Shown: positions 1 to 6,645 of the stretch, piece by piece
Layout: each line of letters opens with the position of its first letter
Position numbering within the stretch: the stretch's first letter is position 1
Assembly (NCBI GenBank): GCA_017853515.1
Contig: JAFMJK010000088.1
Coordinates: 1 to 8,152, forward strand
Source: Chthoniobacterales bacterium
Lineage (GTDB): Bacteria > Verrucomicrobiota > Verrucomicrobiia > Chthoniobacterales > JACTMZ01
Direction of reading: 5' to 3'
DNA: 8,152 nt
The notes under the pieces: model-generated
Seen by the model: the letters and a program-made list of their open reading frames with translations, nothing else
Databases searched by the model: none
Told to the model about the DNA's origin: nothing
Made by a program: the position numbers and the translations under genes

Positions 1-529
1 GATACACGGGGTAGTGACGATTCATCGTCGCCTTCATAGCGTCGAGCAGCGGCTCCTCGGGTTTGAGGGTGAAGATGTCCCGCAGCATCAAGTCCCCGAG
101 GCGCGCGTCGTGCGCATTGAGTAGCAGGTCGCGCATGGTCACAACGCCCGTCAGCTTGCCTTTGTCGTCGGTGACGAAGCAGTAGGTGATGAGACGCTCC
201 CTAGCGATCTCGCGTAACTTCCCGATCGTTTCGCCGACCTTGTCGTCGGGACTGAACACGCCGAAAGGCGGCTCCATGAGCGAGCCGACCGAATCTTGGG
301 GATAAGACGCTTCGAGTCGCCATTGAGCGGCGATTCGGGGGCGCGTTGCGGCAATGATGGCGCGAACCTTCTCAGCCGGCAATCGGGCAAGAATTTCTTG
401 GGCCTTGTTCGGGAGCAAGGACGTCAACACCTTCGAGGCTTCGCCCGGTTGCTGGTCCATGAGCAAAGCCGCCGCCTCGCGCACGCCTGAGGACTCGCAT
501 TGCTCTTTGATGTCCTCTCGGGTGTCCAT
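1..529 (-). CDS. MgtE-like magnesium transporter, N-terminal part (MgtE_N + CBS), truncated by window edge
   Basis: The first 176 codons of a gene running leftward off the window. Residues 1-75 are helical with leucine/alanine repeats (for example LLPNKAQEILARLPAEKV), as in the MgtE N-terminal helical domain. The sequence YPQDSVGSLM follows, matching the family's Y-P-x-D-(T/S)-x-G-x-L-M junction into the CBS pair. The first CBS motif reads CFVTDDKGKLTGVVTMRDLL, and the second has just begun (MNRHYPVY) where the window ends. In MgtE these domains sit in the cytoplasm, sense Mg2+ and gate a C-terminal membrane channel, which would lie outside this window. The pre-CBS helical part looks shorter than the roughly 130 residues usual in MgtE. 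The ATG at 529 is 11 bases after the FecR stop, with no clear Shine-Dalgarno, suggesting translation within one operon. The frame stays open further upstream but offers no better start. A membrane-free CBS protein cannot be excluded. Confidence 0.82.
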   Translation of the reverse strand, partial: MDTREDIKEQCESSGVREAAALLMDQQPGEASKVLTSLLPNKAQEILARLPAEKVRAIIAATRPRIAAQWRLEASYPQDSVGSLMEPPFGVFSPDDKVGETIGKLREIARERLITYCFVTDDKGKLTGVVTMRDLLLNAHDARLGDLMLRDIFTLKPEEPLLDAMKATMNRHYPVY

Positions 530-540
530 CGCGCCAACGG

Positions 541-1464
541 TTAATTCACTGACTCGAGAGTGTTGGGGGGATATGTGGGCGGTGGGGTAGGTGCCGGCGT
601 CGGCGGCGGTGTCGGTGGCGGCGTTGGCGGCGGGGTCGGTGGCAGGCTCACCGGCACTGCGGCGGGCTGCGTCGGTGGGAGGGCGGATGTTGCTGGAGGG
701 AGCGTTGTGTCTTGGCGAGCGTTCAAACTATTGAGCACGTTGGCCGCGATGTTTGCCGGATTTGCCGGGTCCTTGCCGAGGTTCGGCGGCGCCTCGCCGA
801 GTTCGCCGTCGCGCAGCATTTCCTGCTGCTCGTTGACGGTTTCCATGATCAGTCCCATGGCCTCGAGTTCGCCGTCCTTGATCAGGCGCGAAGTTTTGAG
901 CAGGCGTTTGACATCGACCACGGACGGATTGGGCAGACTGCGCGCATTGGCTGCCACGGCGATCATTTGTCCGGGGCCGACCAACACGGACTCGCCGAGA
1001 CGGCCGGCGAGAGAAATGCGGACCGTGCCTTCGAGGCAAATGAGCTTTACCGTGCCGGGATTGCCCGGGCTGTATTCCATCATGACCGTTGTGCCGGTGA
1101 TGGCGGCGGTGACCGGCGCGCTGCGGATGGTGGCGCCGCCCGCGTCTTTGGGCACCTGAAGGAGGATTGCCCCGCTTTCCAAATCCAACGCCCGCGTGCC
1201 GCGGTCGAAGCTGAAGACGGTGTTCTCGCCAAGGCGCGCGAGGGTCTGGTCCGGGAAGGTGAGTTGGGCGCGCGACTCCTCTCCGGTGCGGACGTCGGAA
1301 TTGCCGCGCACGATCTCGCCCACCGCGGCGGGCTTCGGCGAGGAACCGGGAGGGATGACCTCCACACTGCGGACAACGCGCGTCACGGTGGCCTCGTTGA
1401 GATTGGCCGCGCTCGCGCCGACCGCCAGCGCAAAGACCATGAATGGGACGAGCAGTGTTTTCAT
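541..1464 (-). CDS. Secreted FecR-domain protein with proline-rich C-terminal tail
   Basis: 307 residues. Residues 1-19 form a signal peptide (Lys2, hydrophobic core, cleavage likely at ASA|A). A FecR domain spans about 45-165, with the typical elements GEIVRGNSDVRTGEESRAQL, then ARLGENTVFSF, LDLESGAILLQVP, the TAAITGTT segment, and GTVRISL near the end. Residues 170-260 look helical and polar (a DGELEAMGLIMETVNEQQEM stretch). The tail, 275-300, is a PPPT-type repeat. Classical FecR proteins carry an N-terminal cytoplasmic anti-sigma region and a membrane helix. This one has neither, and no ECF sigma gene is nearby, so it is a free periplasmic FecR of unknown binding role. It starts 7 bases after the stop of the beta-barrel gene and ends 11 bases before the MgtE-like gene. 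The divergent CHASE2 cyclase suggests a joint sensory role, which is inference. Confidence 0.9.
   Translation of the reverse strand: MKTLLVPFMVFALAVGASAANLNEATVTRVVRSVEVIPPGSSPKPAAVGEIVRGNSDVRTGEESRAQLTFPDQTLARLGENTVFSFDRGTRALDLESGAILLQVPKDAGGATIRSAPVTAAITGTTVMMEYSPGNPGTVKLICLEGTVRISLAGRLGESVLVGPGQMIAVAANARSLPNPSVVDVKRLLKTSRLIKDGELEAMGLIMETVNEQQEMLRDGELGEAPPNLGKDPANPANIAANVLNSLNARQDTTLPPATSALPPTQPAAVPVSLPPTPPPTPPPTPPPTPAPTPPPTYPPNTLESVN
575..646 (-). repeat. Six degenerate 12-bp units encoding the PPPT tail of the FecR protein
   Basis: On the plus strand six consecutive 12-base units begin at 575, 587, 599, 611, 623 and 635, with a consensus close to gtcggyggcggn. Read on the minus strand they encode the Pro-Pro-Pro-Thr repeats (protein residues about 274-297). 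The units differ at synonymous positions and at two coding positions (an Ala and a Tyr replace Pro), so the array is old and kept at the protein level, not a perfect slippage tract. The repeat length is a multiple of three, so unit gain or loss would keep the frame. Confidence 0.85.
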
Positions 1465-1471
1465 CGCGCGG

Positions 1472-2410
1472 TCAGAATCTGATCATGGCCGAGACCCCGG
1501 CCCCGGTGTTGAGCACGTTGTAGGTGTAAAAATTTTCGTTCGAATCGTTGAAAGACGCGGAGACCGAGGCGTTCAAGCTGAACCACGGGGTGAAATTGTA
1601 GGAGAGCCCCGCGCTGAGAATCTGGTTCCAATCACGCCGGTCGATGTCGAGGAACGGGAAATAGGCGATCTGGTAAAACAGGTTGGCCTGCAGCCTGCGC
1701 GTGAGGTTCGCCTGGTAGCCGGCAAGAAGGGCGAAGCGGTTGCGCAAGGCGTAATCGGGCCAGCCGTCGAGGTTCAGGTCGGTCTGCAGGCCCACGGTGG
1801 CGGAGTGCGCGCGGCTGAAGACGAAGGGCTTTTGCAGTCCGAGCCGGATGGTCTGCTGATAAAAGACCGAATTGCTCGAGGAGGCATCGGTCAACAAATT
1901 GTAGTTGTAGCGCGCGAAAGCCGAGAGATCGCCGGCATCCCGGAACACGTAGACCAGTCCGCCGCCCACATCCAAGCTGTTGAAGCTCAAGTTGGAAAAG
2001 TCCGCGTAACGGTAGAGTTGCTGCAGCGCGGAAACTTCACCGTAGAGATTGCCCGCGATGCGCGGCATCCAGCTGCCCCCGAATTGCAGCGCGGTGAACC
2101 AGTCGCCCTGCGTGCCGCCATTGGTCAACGCCGCATTGCTCGTATAGAATTCCGTGGCGTTGGCGAAGAGCGTGAACGATTTGTAGCGCGTGTCGGGCAC
2201 GAGCAGGCGCTGCTCGCCGAGGTCTTGGTCGGCGGGGCTGGGGGGCGCGTAACCCGGTTCCGGCGAAAAAGCCTGACCGGTGATGGCGGTGACCATGTTG
2301 CGCCGGGCGACATCGGCGTCGGTTGAAACGGAAACGGCCGGGGATTGCGCCAAAAGCGCCCCGACAGGGAGCAGCATTGAACCGGCGAGGAGGGTCGAAC
2401 GGAAGTGCAT
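1472..2410 (-). CDS. Outer-membrane beta-barrel protein, family not recognised
   Basis: 312 residues from the ATG at 2410. A longer in-frame start at 2602 adds 64 Arg-rich residues and overlaps the divergent cyclase gene. The shorter start is preferred because it opens directly with a signal peptide (MHFRSTLLAGSMLLPVGALLAQ, cleavage near LLA-Q). The mature protein alternates aromatic and small polar residues in amphipathic strands: YKSFTLFANATEFYTS, NLYGEVSALQQLYRY, LSAFARYNYNLLTD, LQANLFYQIAYFPF. It ends in a strand with a terminal phenylalanine (AMIRF), the usual signal for Bam-dependent barrel assembly. I count about 12-14 possible strands by eye. No plug or OmpA domain is visible. It is first in an apparent operon with the FecR gene (7-base gap). 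Function is unknown: a porin, a surface sensor or an anchor for FecR are all possible. Confidence 0.85.
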   Translation of the reverse strand: MHFRSTLLAGSMLLPVGALLAQSPAVSVSTDADVARRNMVTAITGQAFSPEPGYAPPSPADQDLGEQRLLVPDTRYKSFTLFANATEFYTSNAALTNGGTQGDWFTALQFGGSWMPRIAGNLYGEVSALQQLYRYADFSNLSFNSLDVGGGLVYVFRDAGDLSAFARYNYNLLTDASSSNSVFYQQTIRLGLQKPFVFSRAHSATVGLQTDLNLDGWPDYALRNRFALLAGYQANLTRRLQANLFYQIAYFPFLDIDRRDWNQILSAGLSYNFTPWFSLNASVSASFNDSNENFYTYNVLNTGAGVSAMIRF

Positions 2411-2466
2411 GGAAGATCGGGCTTTGAGCTGAGGGACGAAAACCCTAATTATACAGCAACGTTTTG
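2411..2466. promoter_or_regulatory. Divergent intergenic control region between barrel/FecR operon and CHASE2 cyclase
   Basis: Only 56 bases separate the two divergent starts, so any promoters for the two units must be packed together or overlap. The half nearest the cyclase (2441-2466) is clearly more AT-rich than the coding DNA around it. On the plus strand TTGAGC (2424-2429) with TAATTA (2446-2451) at 16 bases, or TTATAC (2449-2454) at 19 bases, are weak promoter candidates for the cyclase. No CRP-like TGTGA-N6-TCACA palindrome is visible. Neither start has a convincing Shine-Dalgarno. Confidence 0.5.
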
Positions 2467-2473
2467 ATGCCAA
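2448..2473 (-). promoter_or_regulatory. Candidate sigma70-type promoter for the barrel-FecR-MgtE operon
   Basis: Reading leftward, a perfect TATAAT -10 box lies at 2453-2448, 37 bases upstream of the barrel ATG. The only -35-like match, TTGGCA at 2473-2468, leaves a 14-base spacer, shorter than the preferred 16-18, and it falls in the first codons of the divergent cyclase gene. The -10 match is directly seen; activity and the -35 assignment are inference. Confidence 0.4.
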
Positions 2474-4629
2474 GGAAAATCCTGAAAATTCCGCCTGAAA
2501 ACACCGGCTGGCACCGGGCCTTGGATCAAGCCCGCGGCCGGCCCGCCCGCCTCCTCGGTATCTGCGGCTTCTGGGGCGTTTTATTCGCGCTCCTCGGTTC
2601 ACTTGTGCCGCTCGCGCCGCTCGAACTCGCCGAGTTCGCCCTGCAGGACACCGTCGTCCGCCACGGCCTCAAGAATCCGTGCCCAGCCGACCTCATCTTC
2701 CTCGCCCTCGACGAGTCATCGCTCGATCTCAGCCAACTCGAACCGGATGAGATTGCCGCCTCGCGGCCGCTAACGCTCATGCAGCAGGAGTTCCCGTGGT
2801 CGCGTGCCGTGTATGCCGAGGTGATCGAAAAAGTCCTCGGAGCGGGGGCAAAGGCGATCGTTCTCGATATACTTTTTCCTTCCCCGGGCGACGGTGACGA
2901 CGAGCTGAGGGCGGCGTTGCATCGCCACGCGGCGCGCGCGGTCATCGCTTCGCTTTACGAAAACACGGACACCGCAAAGTCGCTTGCCGCCCAGTATCGC
3001 GCGCCTTCGGAGACTGTTCTGCCGGCGGATCGTCCCGGAGGGGTGATCGGCTACGCCAGCTTCTGGCCGGAGCCGGACAGTGTGGTGCGCGGTGCCCATT
3101 ACCGCGTCTCCGATGCTTTGCTTTTGGGCGAAATGAATCTCGCCAAGCGGCAATTGCGCGGGCGCAAAAGCGGACACGTCGGCGAACGGAGGGAATCTCT
3201 CGCCGCAGTCGCCCTGCGCAAAGCGGGGTCTGAGGCGCGTGTGCCCGACGCGGGATTGATCCGTTTTTGCGAGCCCGGATCCTTTCCTGTCGTTCCGCTT
3301 TACTCGATTTTTGTGCCGGATCTTTGGCGCGCGAATCTGCAGGATGGCGCGGTCTTTCGCGACAAGATCGTTTTGCTTGGTCCGACGGCGGGACGCTTCC
3401 GCGATTTTTTCCGCACGCCGATCGGGACGCGGCCCGGACCGGAGATCCACCTGCACGCCATCGCCGCCGCGGCGGCGGGAGCATTCTACACCCGCGCGAG
3501 TCCCGCTGCCGTCGCGGCAACCTGCCTGGCCATGGCTCTGCTCGCATGGGTGGTAAATCTCCGACTCAAGCGTCCGTTGCGTGCACTCGGTTTCCTTGCG
3601 CTGGTCCTTCTCGCCTACGCGGGCGGCGCATTGGTCTTGTACAACCGCGCCGATTTTATCCCCGGCCTGCTTTATCCGGCGCTTTCCTTGGCCTTGGCCG
3701 GACTCACTGCCTTCGGCTACGACTTCTCGCTCGAGCGGCGGGAGAAAGCTCGCGTGCGCCGCAGTCTCGAGCGCTACGTTTCGCGCGATGTGGTGCGGGA
3801 GCTGCTCGACAACGAGAGCGGATTGCTCGGCCAACTCGGCGGCGTGCGCAAAGATGTCGCCGTGCTTTTTTCCGACGTGCGCGGCTTCACCGCGCTGAGC
3901 GAGCGCGCCGAGCCCGAGGCGGTTGTCGCCCAACTCAACGAATACCTAGCCGCAATGGTCGGCATCGTTTTTCGCCATCAGGGCACGCTGGACAAATTCA
4001 TCGGCGACGCGGTCATGGCGGTGTGGGGCACCGTGACCACCGACGGTCCGCGCGGCGACTGCCTGCGCGCGGTGCGCGCCGCGCTGGCTATGCTCGAGAC
4101 GGTCGAGACCATGCGCCGCCGCTGGAAGACCGAAGCCCGCGCCGAGTTGGAGCTGGGCATCGGCCTCAACTTCGGCCCCGCCATCTTCGGCAACATCGGC
4201 TCTGAAGAAAAAATGGAGCCCACCGTCATCGGCGATGCGGTGAACCTGGCCTCGCGGCTCGAAGGCGCGACCAAAAAATACGGCGTTCCACTCGTGCTCA
4301 GCGGGAGTATCGCCGAGCAGGTGCGCGGCGAGATTCCGCTGGTCAGGCTAGACATTGTCCGGGTCAAGGGCCGCTCCGCACCTGTGGAAATTTTTACCGT
4401 TCCGCTCGATGCCGACGCGCGTCCCTTCTCGCCTTCGTGGCTTGCCAGTCACGAGGAGGGGTGGAACCACTACCGCGCAGCCCGCTTTGCCGAGGCGGGC
4501 GATTGCTTTGCGCAGGTTCCCGACGCGGATCTGCACTTCGCTTCCGCAATGTTGGCACGGTGTCGCGAGTTTGCCGCACGGGCGCCAAGCCCGGGCTGGG
4601 AGCCGGTGCACAATTTGGACAGCAAGTAG
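2467..4629 (+). CDS. CHASE2-domain class III adenylate cyclase, inner-membrane sensor
   Basis: 720 residues from the ATG at 2467 (a TTG one codon earlier is less likely). A membrane helix at 29-49 is followed by an extracytoplasmic CHASE2 domain, about 55-335, with LIFLALDESSL, FPWSR (109-113), AIVLDILFP and KIVLLGPTAGRFRDFF. Three more helices (about 346-365, 371-392, 397-418) and a linker lead to the cyclase domain, about 460-650. Catalytic residues are all present: metal-binding Asp470 (FSDVRGF) and Asp514 (KFIGD), adenine-selecting Lys510 and Asp590, and transition-state Asn593 and Arg597 (DAVNLASR). This points to ATP as substrate and cAMP as product. The C-terminal 655-720 is a TPR-like tail common behind such cyclases. 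It is divergent from the barrel/FecR operon, and a TerC gene follows after 39 bases. The ligand sensed by CHASE2 is not known for this family. Confidence 0.95.
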   Translation: MPRKILKIPPENTGWHRALDQARGRPARLLGICGFWGVLFALLGSLVPLAPLELAEFALQDTVVRHGLKNPCPADLIFLALDESSLDLSQLEPDEIAASRPLTLMQQEFPWSRAVYAEVIEKVLGAGAKAIVLDILFPSPGDGDDELRAALHRHAARAVIASLYENTDTAKSLAAQYRAPSETVLPADRPGGVIGYASFWPEPDSVVRGAHYRVSDALLLGEMNLAKRQLRGRKSGHVGERRESLAAVALRKAGSEARVPDAGLIRFCEPGSFPVVPLYSIFVPDLWRANLQDGAVFRDKIVLLGPTAGRFRDFFRTPIGTRPGPEIHLHAIAAAAAGAFYTRASPAAVAATCLAMALLAWVVNLRLKRPLRALGFLALVLLAYAGGALVLYNRADFIPGLLYPALSLALAGLTAFGYDFSLERREKARVRRSLERYVSRDVVRELLDNESGLLGQLGGVRKDVAVLFSDVRGFTALSERAEPEAVVAQLNEYLAAMVGIVFRHQGTLDKFIGDAVMAVWGTVTTDGPRGDCLRAVRAALAMLETVETMRRRWKTEARAELELGIGLNFGPAIFGNIGSEEKMEPTVIGDAVNLASRLEGATKKYGVPLVLSGSIAEQVRGEIPLVRLDIVRVKGRSAPVEIFTVPLDADARPFSPSWLASHEEGWNHYRAARFAEAGDCFAQVPDADLHFASAMLARCREFAARAPSPGWEPVHNLDSK

Positions 4630-4668
4630 CCCGTTTTTCCTTGTCGACAGCCGGAGCGTCGCCGGTGA

Positions 4669-5427
4669 ATGAATGGACGGATGGATCTCGCCGCACTCTT
4701 TGCCGACGCGCTTACTTTCAACTCGCTGGCCACGCTGGCCCTTCTCATTGGATTGGAGTTGGTTCTCGGCATCGACAACGTCTTGGTCATTTCCATCGTC
4801 GTCTCGCGCTTGCCCGAGCACCAGCGCGACAGTGCGCGGAAACTGGGCTTGTTCATCGCGCTGGCCGCACGTCTCGCTTTCGTCGCGGGTGCTTATTGGC
4901 TGGTGCACCTCACCGATCCGATCGTCCCCGGTGTTCCGTTCTCCTGGCGTGATGTCGTGCTCATCGCCGGCGGACTGTTCCTGCTCTGGAAGGCGGTCAA
5001 GGAAATCCATCACGTGGTCGAGTTGAAGGACGAGCATGCCGGCGGCCACGTGGCCAATGCGTTCGGCGCGGCCATTGTGCAAATCGTGCTCCTCGACATG
5101 GTCTTCTCGCTTGATTCGGTCATCACAGCCGTCGGTCTCACTCCGAATCTGCTCATCATCGCCTTCGCCGTGATCGCTTCCTTTGCCGTGATCCTCGCCT
5201 ACGCCAAAGCGATCGGCGATTTCATCATCCGCCGCCCGGCTTTGAAGATTCTGGCCTTGGCCTTTCTTGTCACCATCGGCGTGACCATTTTCCTCGAGGG
5301 AATGCACCAGCACGTGGCCAAGGCCTACATCTACCTGCCGATGGGATTCGCTCTGGTGGTCGAACTGCTCCAGATGCGCCACGACTCCAACCGCCGTCGC
5401 CAAGCCGGCTCGGCGCCGCAGCACTGA
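4669..5427 (+). CDS. TerC-family integral membrane protein, probable divalent metal exporter
   Basis: 252 residues and about seven hydrophobic helices (roughly 19-41, 60-84, 95-113, 134-156, 160-182, 191-210, 216-238). TerC signatures are the acidic in-membrane motifs GLELVLGIDNVLV (Glu30, Asp36, Asn37) and LLDMVFSLDSVITAVG (Asp143, Asp149), plus the FLEGMHQHVAKAYIY segment. Characterised relatives such as B. subtilis MeeF/MeeY and E. coli Alx export Mn2+, often assisting metal loading of secreted proteins. Manganese export is therefore the best guess, not shown here; tellurite resistance is only the family's historical name. A second ATG at 4681 (MDLAALFADALTF) fits the usual N-terminus of the family equally well and may be the true start. 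The gene follows the cyclase by 39 bases without a visible terminator, so co-transcription is possible. It ends 6 bases before the convergent gene's stop. Confidence 0.9.
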   Translation: MNGRMDLAALFADALTFNSLATLALLIGLELVLGIDNVLVISIVVSRLPEHQRDSARKLGLFIALAARLAFVAGAYWLVHLTDPIVPGVPFSWRDVVLIAGGLFLLWKAVKEIHHVVELKDEHAGGHVANAFGAAIVQIVLLDMVFSLDSVITAVGLTPNLLIIAFAVIASFAVILAYAKAIGDFIIRRPALKILALAFLVTIGVTIFLEGMHQHVAKAYIYLPMGFALVVELLQMRHDSNRRRQAGSAPQH

Positions 5428-5433
5428 ACCCGG

Positions 5434-6645
5434 TCAGAAGAACTGGCTGAAGGGCCCGCTTTTCTTCAGCTCGTCGAGCGTGACCGATTTATCGGGGAAA
5501 TCGATGGTCTGCTCCCTGCCGTAACTGGCGTTGATCTCGCCGCGCAATGACAACGAGAGCGGCACCTGCGTGCCCTCGCTCAATTTTGTCTCGATGACGA
5601 TTTTGCGCGGCAGGGTGTCTTTCGTTCCGACCCACACTTTCGTTTCGCCGTCGGTGCAGGTGAGCGTGTCGACGGCGCTGCTCACGTCGCGCAAATCCTT
5701 CCCGGTGGCGAGACTTTGCATCATGCCCACGATCGCCATGTTTTCGTCCGCCGCCGTCTCCTTGATCACGCGCCGCAATTCCTTGCTCAGCCATTGCCCG
5801 TTCAACACGTAGCGGTGGATCTCGGTCGGGGTGCCGTCGATGTCCTCGCCCTTTTCCTTGCCGACAAAGCGCAGTTCCTTGCTGTCTCCGAACACCTGGT
5901 CGGTCGGCCGGAAGAGCAGCGCCCACGCCGCCTGCGTTTCGCTCGTTCCCGTCGGACCGGCCGGGATGCGCACCCACGGGTTGGCCGCGATTTGCGGCCC
6001 GGCCAGTGCGCCGACGATGGCCATGAGCGGATCGTCTCCTCCGGCCGTGAACGGCGTGCGGTCGAGGTGGAAGAAAACATTCTCCTCGGCGAAACGAAGA
6101 TCGGCGCCGCCGAGGAATTTCCCGCCCGCCGCGATCGACATGAGCGCCGCGGCGATGAAACGTCCGTCGGTCGCGGGAGACACATTCTTGAGCGCCTTGC
6201 CGGCTTTGCCTTTGAGGTCCAAGTCCAGCTTCATGCTGGCCTTCGGCGCGGCCAGATCGGCCGTGTCGAGTGCTCCGCGGAATTGCACGAGTTCGAGCGT
6301 GCGGTCCGATCCCTCGAGTTGTCCCTTGATTGCGCCTTCGAATGTGACGTGTTTGACCAGCGCGCGAACCGCTTGCGCCGCGGCAAAGTGGCGGTAAGCA
6401 AAAAAGCCGCCGACCAGAACGATCAGGCCCAGTCCCGCCGCGAGCCAAGGCAGCAAGGATTTGCTTGGTGGCGATACAGTCGCGGCCGCCGGCTCTGCTT
6501 GGTCCGGGGGTGACGCCGCGCTCATCACCTCGGCGATCACTTTCTCCTCCCACTTTTGTCCGCGCAAATGGGTTTCGATCTCGGCGCGGGTGGCGCCTTC
6601 AGCCAGGCGCTTGCGCGCGAATTCAACCAGTTGCGGATGGTTCAT
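5434..6645 (-). CDS. Single-pass membrane protein with N-terminal helical module and large extracytoplasmic domain, function unknown
   Basis: 403 residues, not matched to a named family. Residues 3-41 form a small two-to-three-helix module (LVEFARKRLAEGATRAEIET, then a QKWEEKVIAEVM end). It resembles short modules with the pattern 'L-x-x-G-x-x-x-x-x-I-x-x-x-L-x-x-x-x-W' found at the N-terminus of many bacterial membrane proteins. A Pro/Ala linker (45-63) and one membrane helix (64-84) follow. The rest (about 90-403) is rich in alternating beta-strand patterns (TFEGAIKGQLEG, SMKLDLDLKGKAGKAL, AEENVFFHLDR, TEIHRYVLNGQWLSKEL, TKVWVGTKDTLPRKIVIETK). That layout is reminiscent of LolA/LppX-like lipid-binding folds, but I cannot establish it. 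The N-terminus would be cytoplasmic and the bulk outside. It stands alone on its strand, convergent with the TerC gene and divergent from the PDZ gene. The start ATG has only a weak AAGG upstream. Confidence 0.85.
   Translation of the reverse strand: MNHPQLVEFARKRLAEGATRAEIETHLRGQKWEEKVIAEVMSAASPPDQAEPAAATVSPPSKSLLPWLAAGLGLIVLVGGFFAYRHFAAAQAVRALVKHVTFEGAIKGQLEGSDRTLELVQFRGALDTADLAAPKASMKLDLDLKGKAGKALKNVSPATDGRFIAAALMSIAAGGKFLGGADLRFAEENVFFHLDRTPFTAGGDDPLMAIVGALAGPQIAANPWVRIPAGPTGTSETQAAWALLFRPTDQVFGDSKELRFVGKEKGEDIDGTPTEIHRYVLNGQWLSKELRRVIKETAADENMAIVGMMQSLATGKDLRDVSSAVDTLTCTDGETKVWVGTKDTLPRKIVIETKLSEGTQVPLSLSLRGEINASYGREQTIDFPDKSVTLDELKKSGPFSQFF

Noticed and set aside
560..1159. Plus-strand 199-codon frame beginning with a Gly-Gly-Val repeat, resembling a glycine-rich protein
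   Set aside because: The Gly/Val repeat is the antisense reading of the FecR PPPT tail; the rest has no motif.
541..1464. Classical FecIR-type iron-uptake regulation
   Set aside because: No ECF sigma factor, no anti-sigma segment or membrane helix in the FecR protein, and the neighbouring barrel is too small (312 residues) and lacks a plug domain to be a TonB-dependent receptor.
1196..2326. 376-codon plus-strand open frame opposite the FecR and barrel genes
   Set aside because: It spans two well-supported minus-strand genes, has no domain or signal sequence, and is Arg/Gly/Glu-rich as expected from reading high-GC genes on the wrong strand.
2411..2466. cAMP-receptor (CRP) operator in the divergent region next to an adenylate cyclase
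   Set aside because: I searched for TGTGA-N6-TCACA-like halves and found none.
2770..3933. 387-codon minus-strand open frame inside the CHASE2 cyclase
   Set aside because: The cyclase on the plus strand has unmistakable domains through this whole stretch; the antisense product is Arg/His-rich without any motif.
4348..5424. 358-codon minus-strand open frame opposite the cyclase end and the TerC gene
   Set aside because: The product is His/Asp/Gln/Glu-rich, the typical antisense image of a hydrophobic membrane protein; TerC motifs lie on the other strand.
5446..5470. Inverted repeat GCTGAAG ... CTTCAGC (7-bp stem, 11-base loop) near the convergent gene ends, as a possible terminator
   Set aside because: It lies inside the last codons of the minus-strand gene, has a short stem with a long loop and no following T run on either strand, so it is not convincing.
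5489..6553. 354-codon minus-strand frame overlapping the 403-residue membrane protein
   Set aside because: Same strand but shifted frame; extreme Arg/Gly content and no membrane segment, unlike the in-frame protein with a clear helix and strand pattern.
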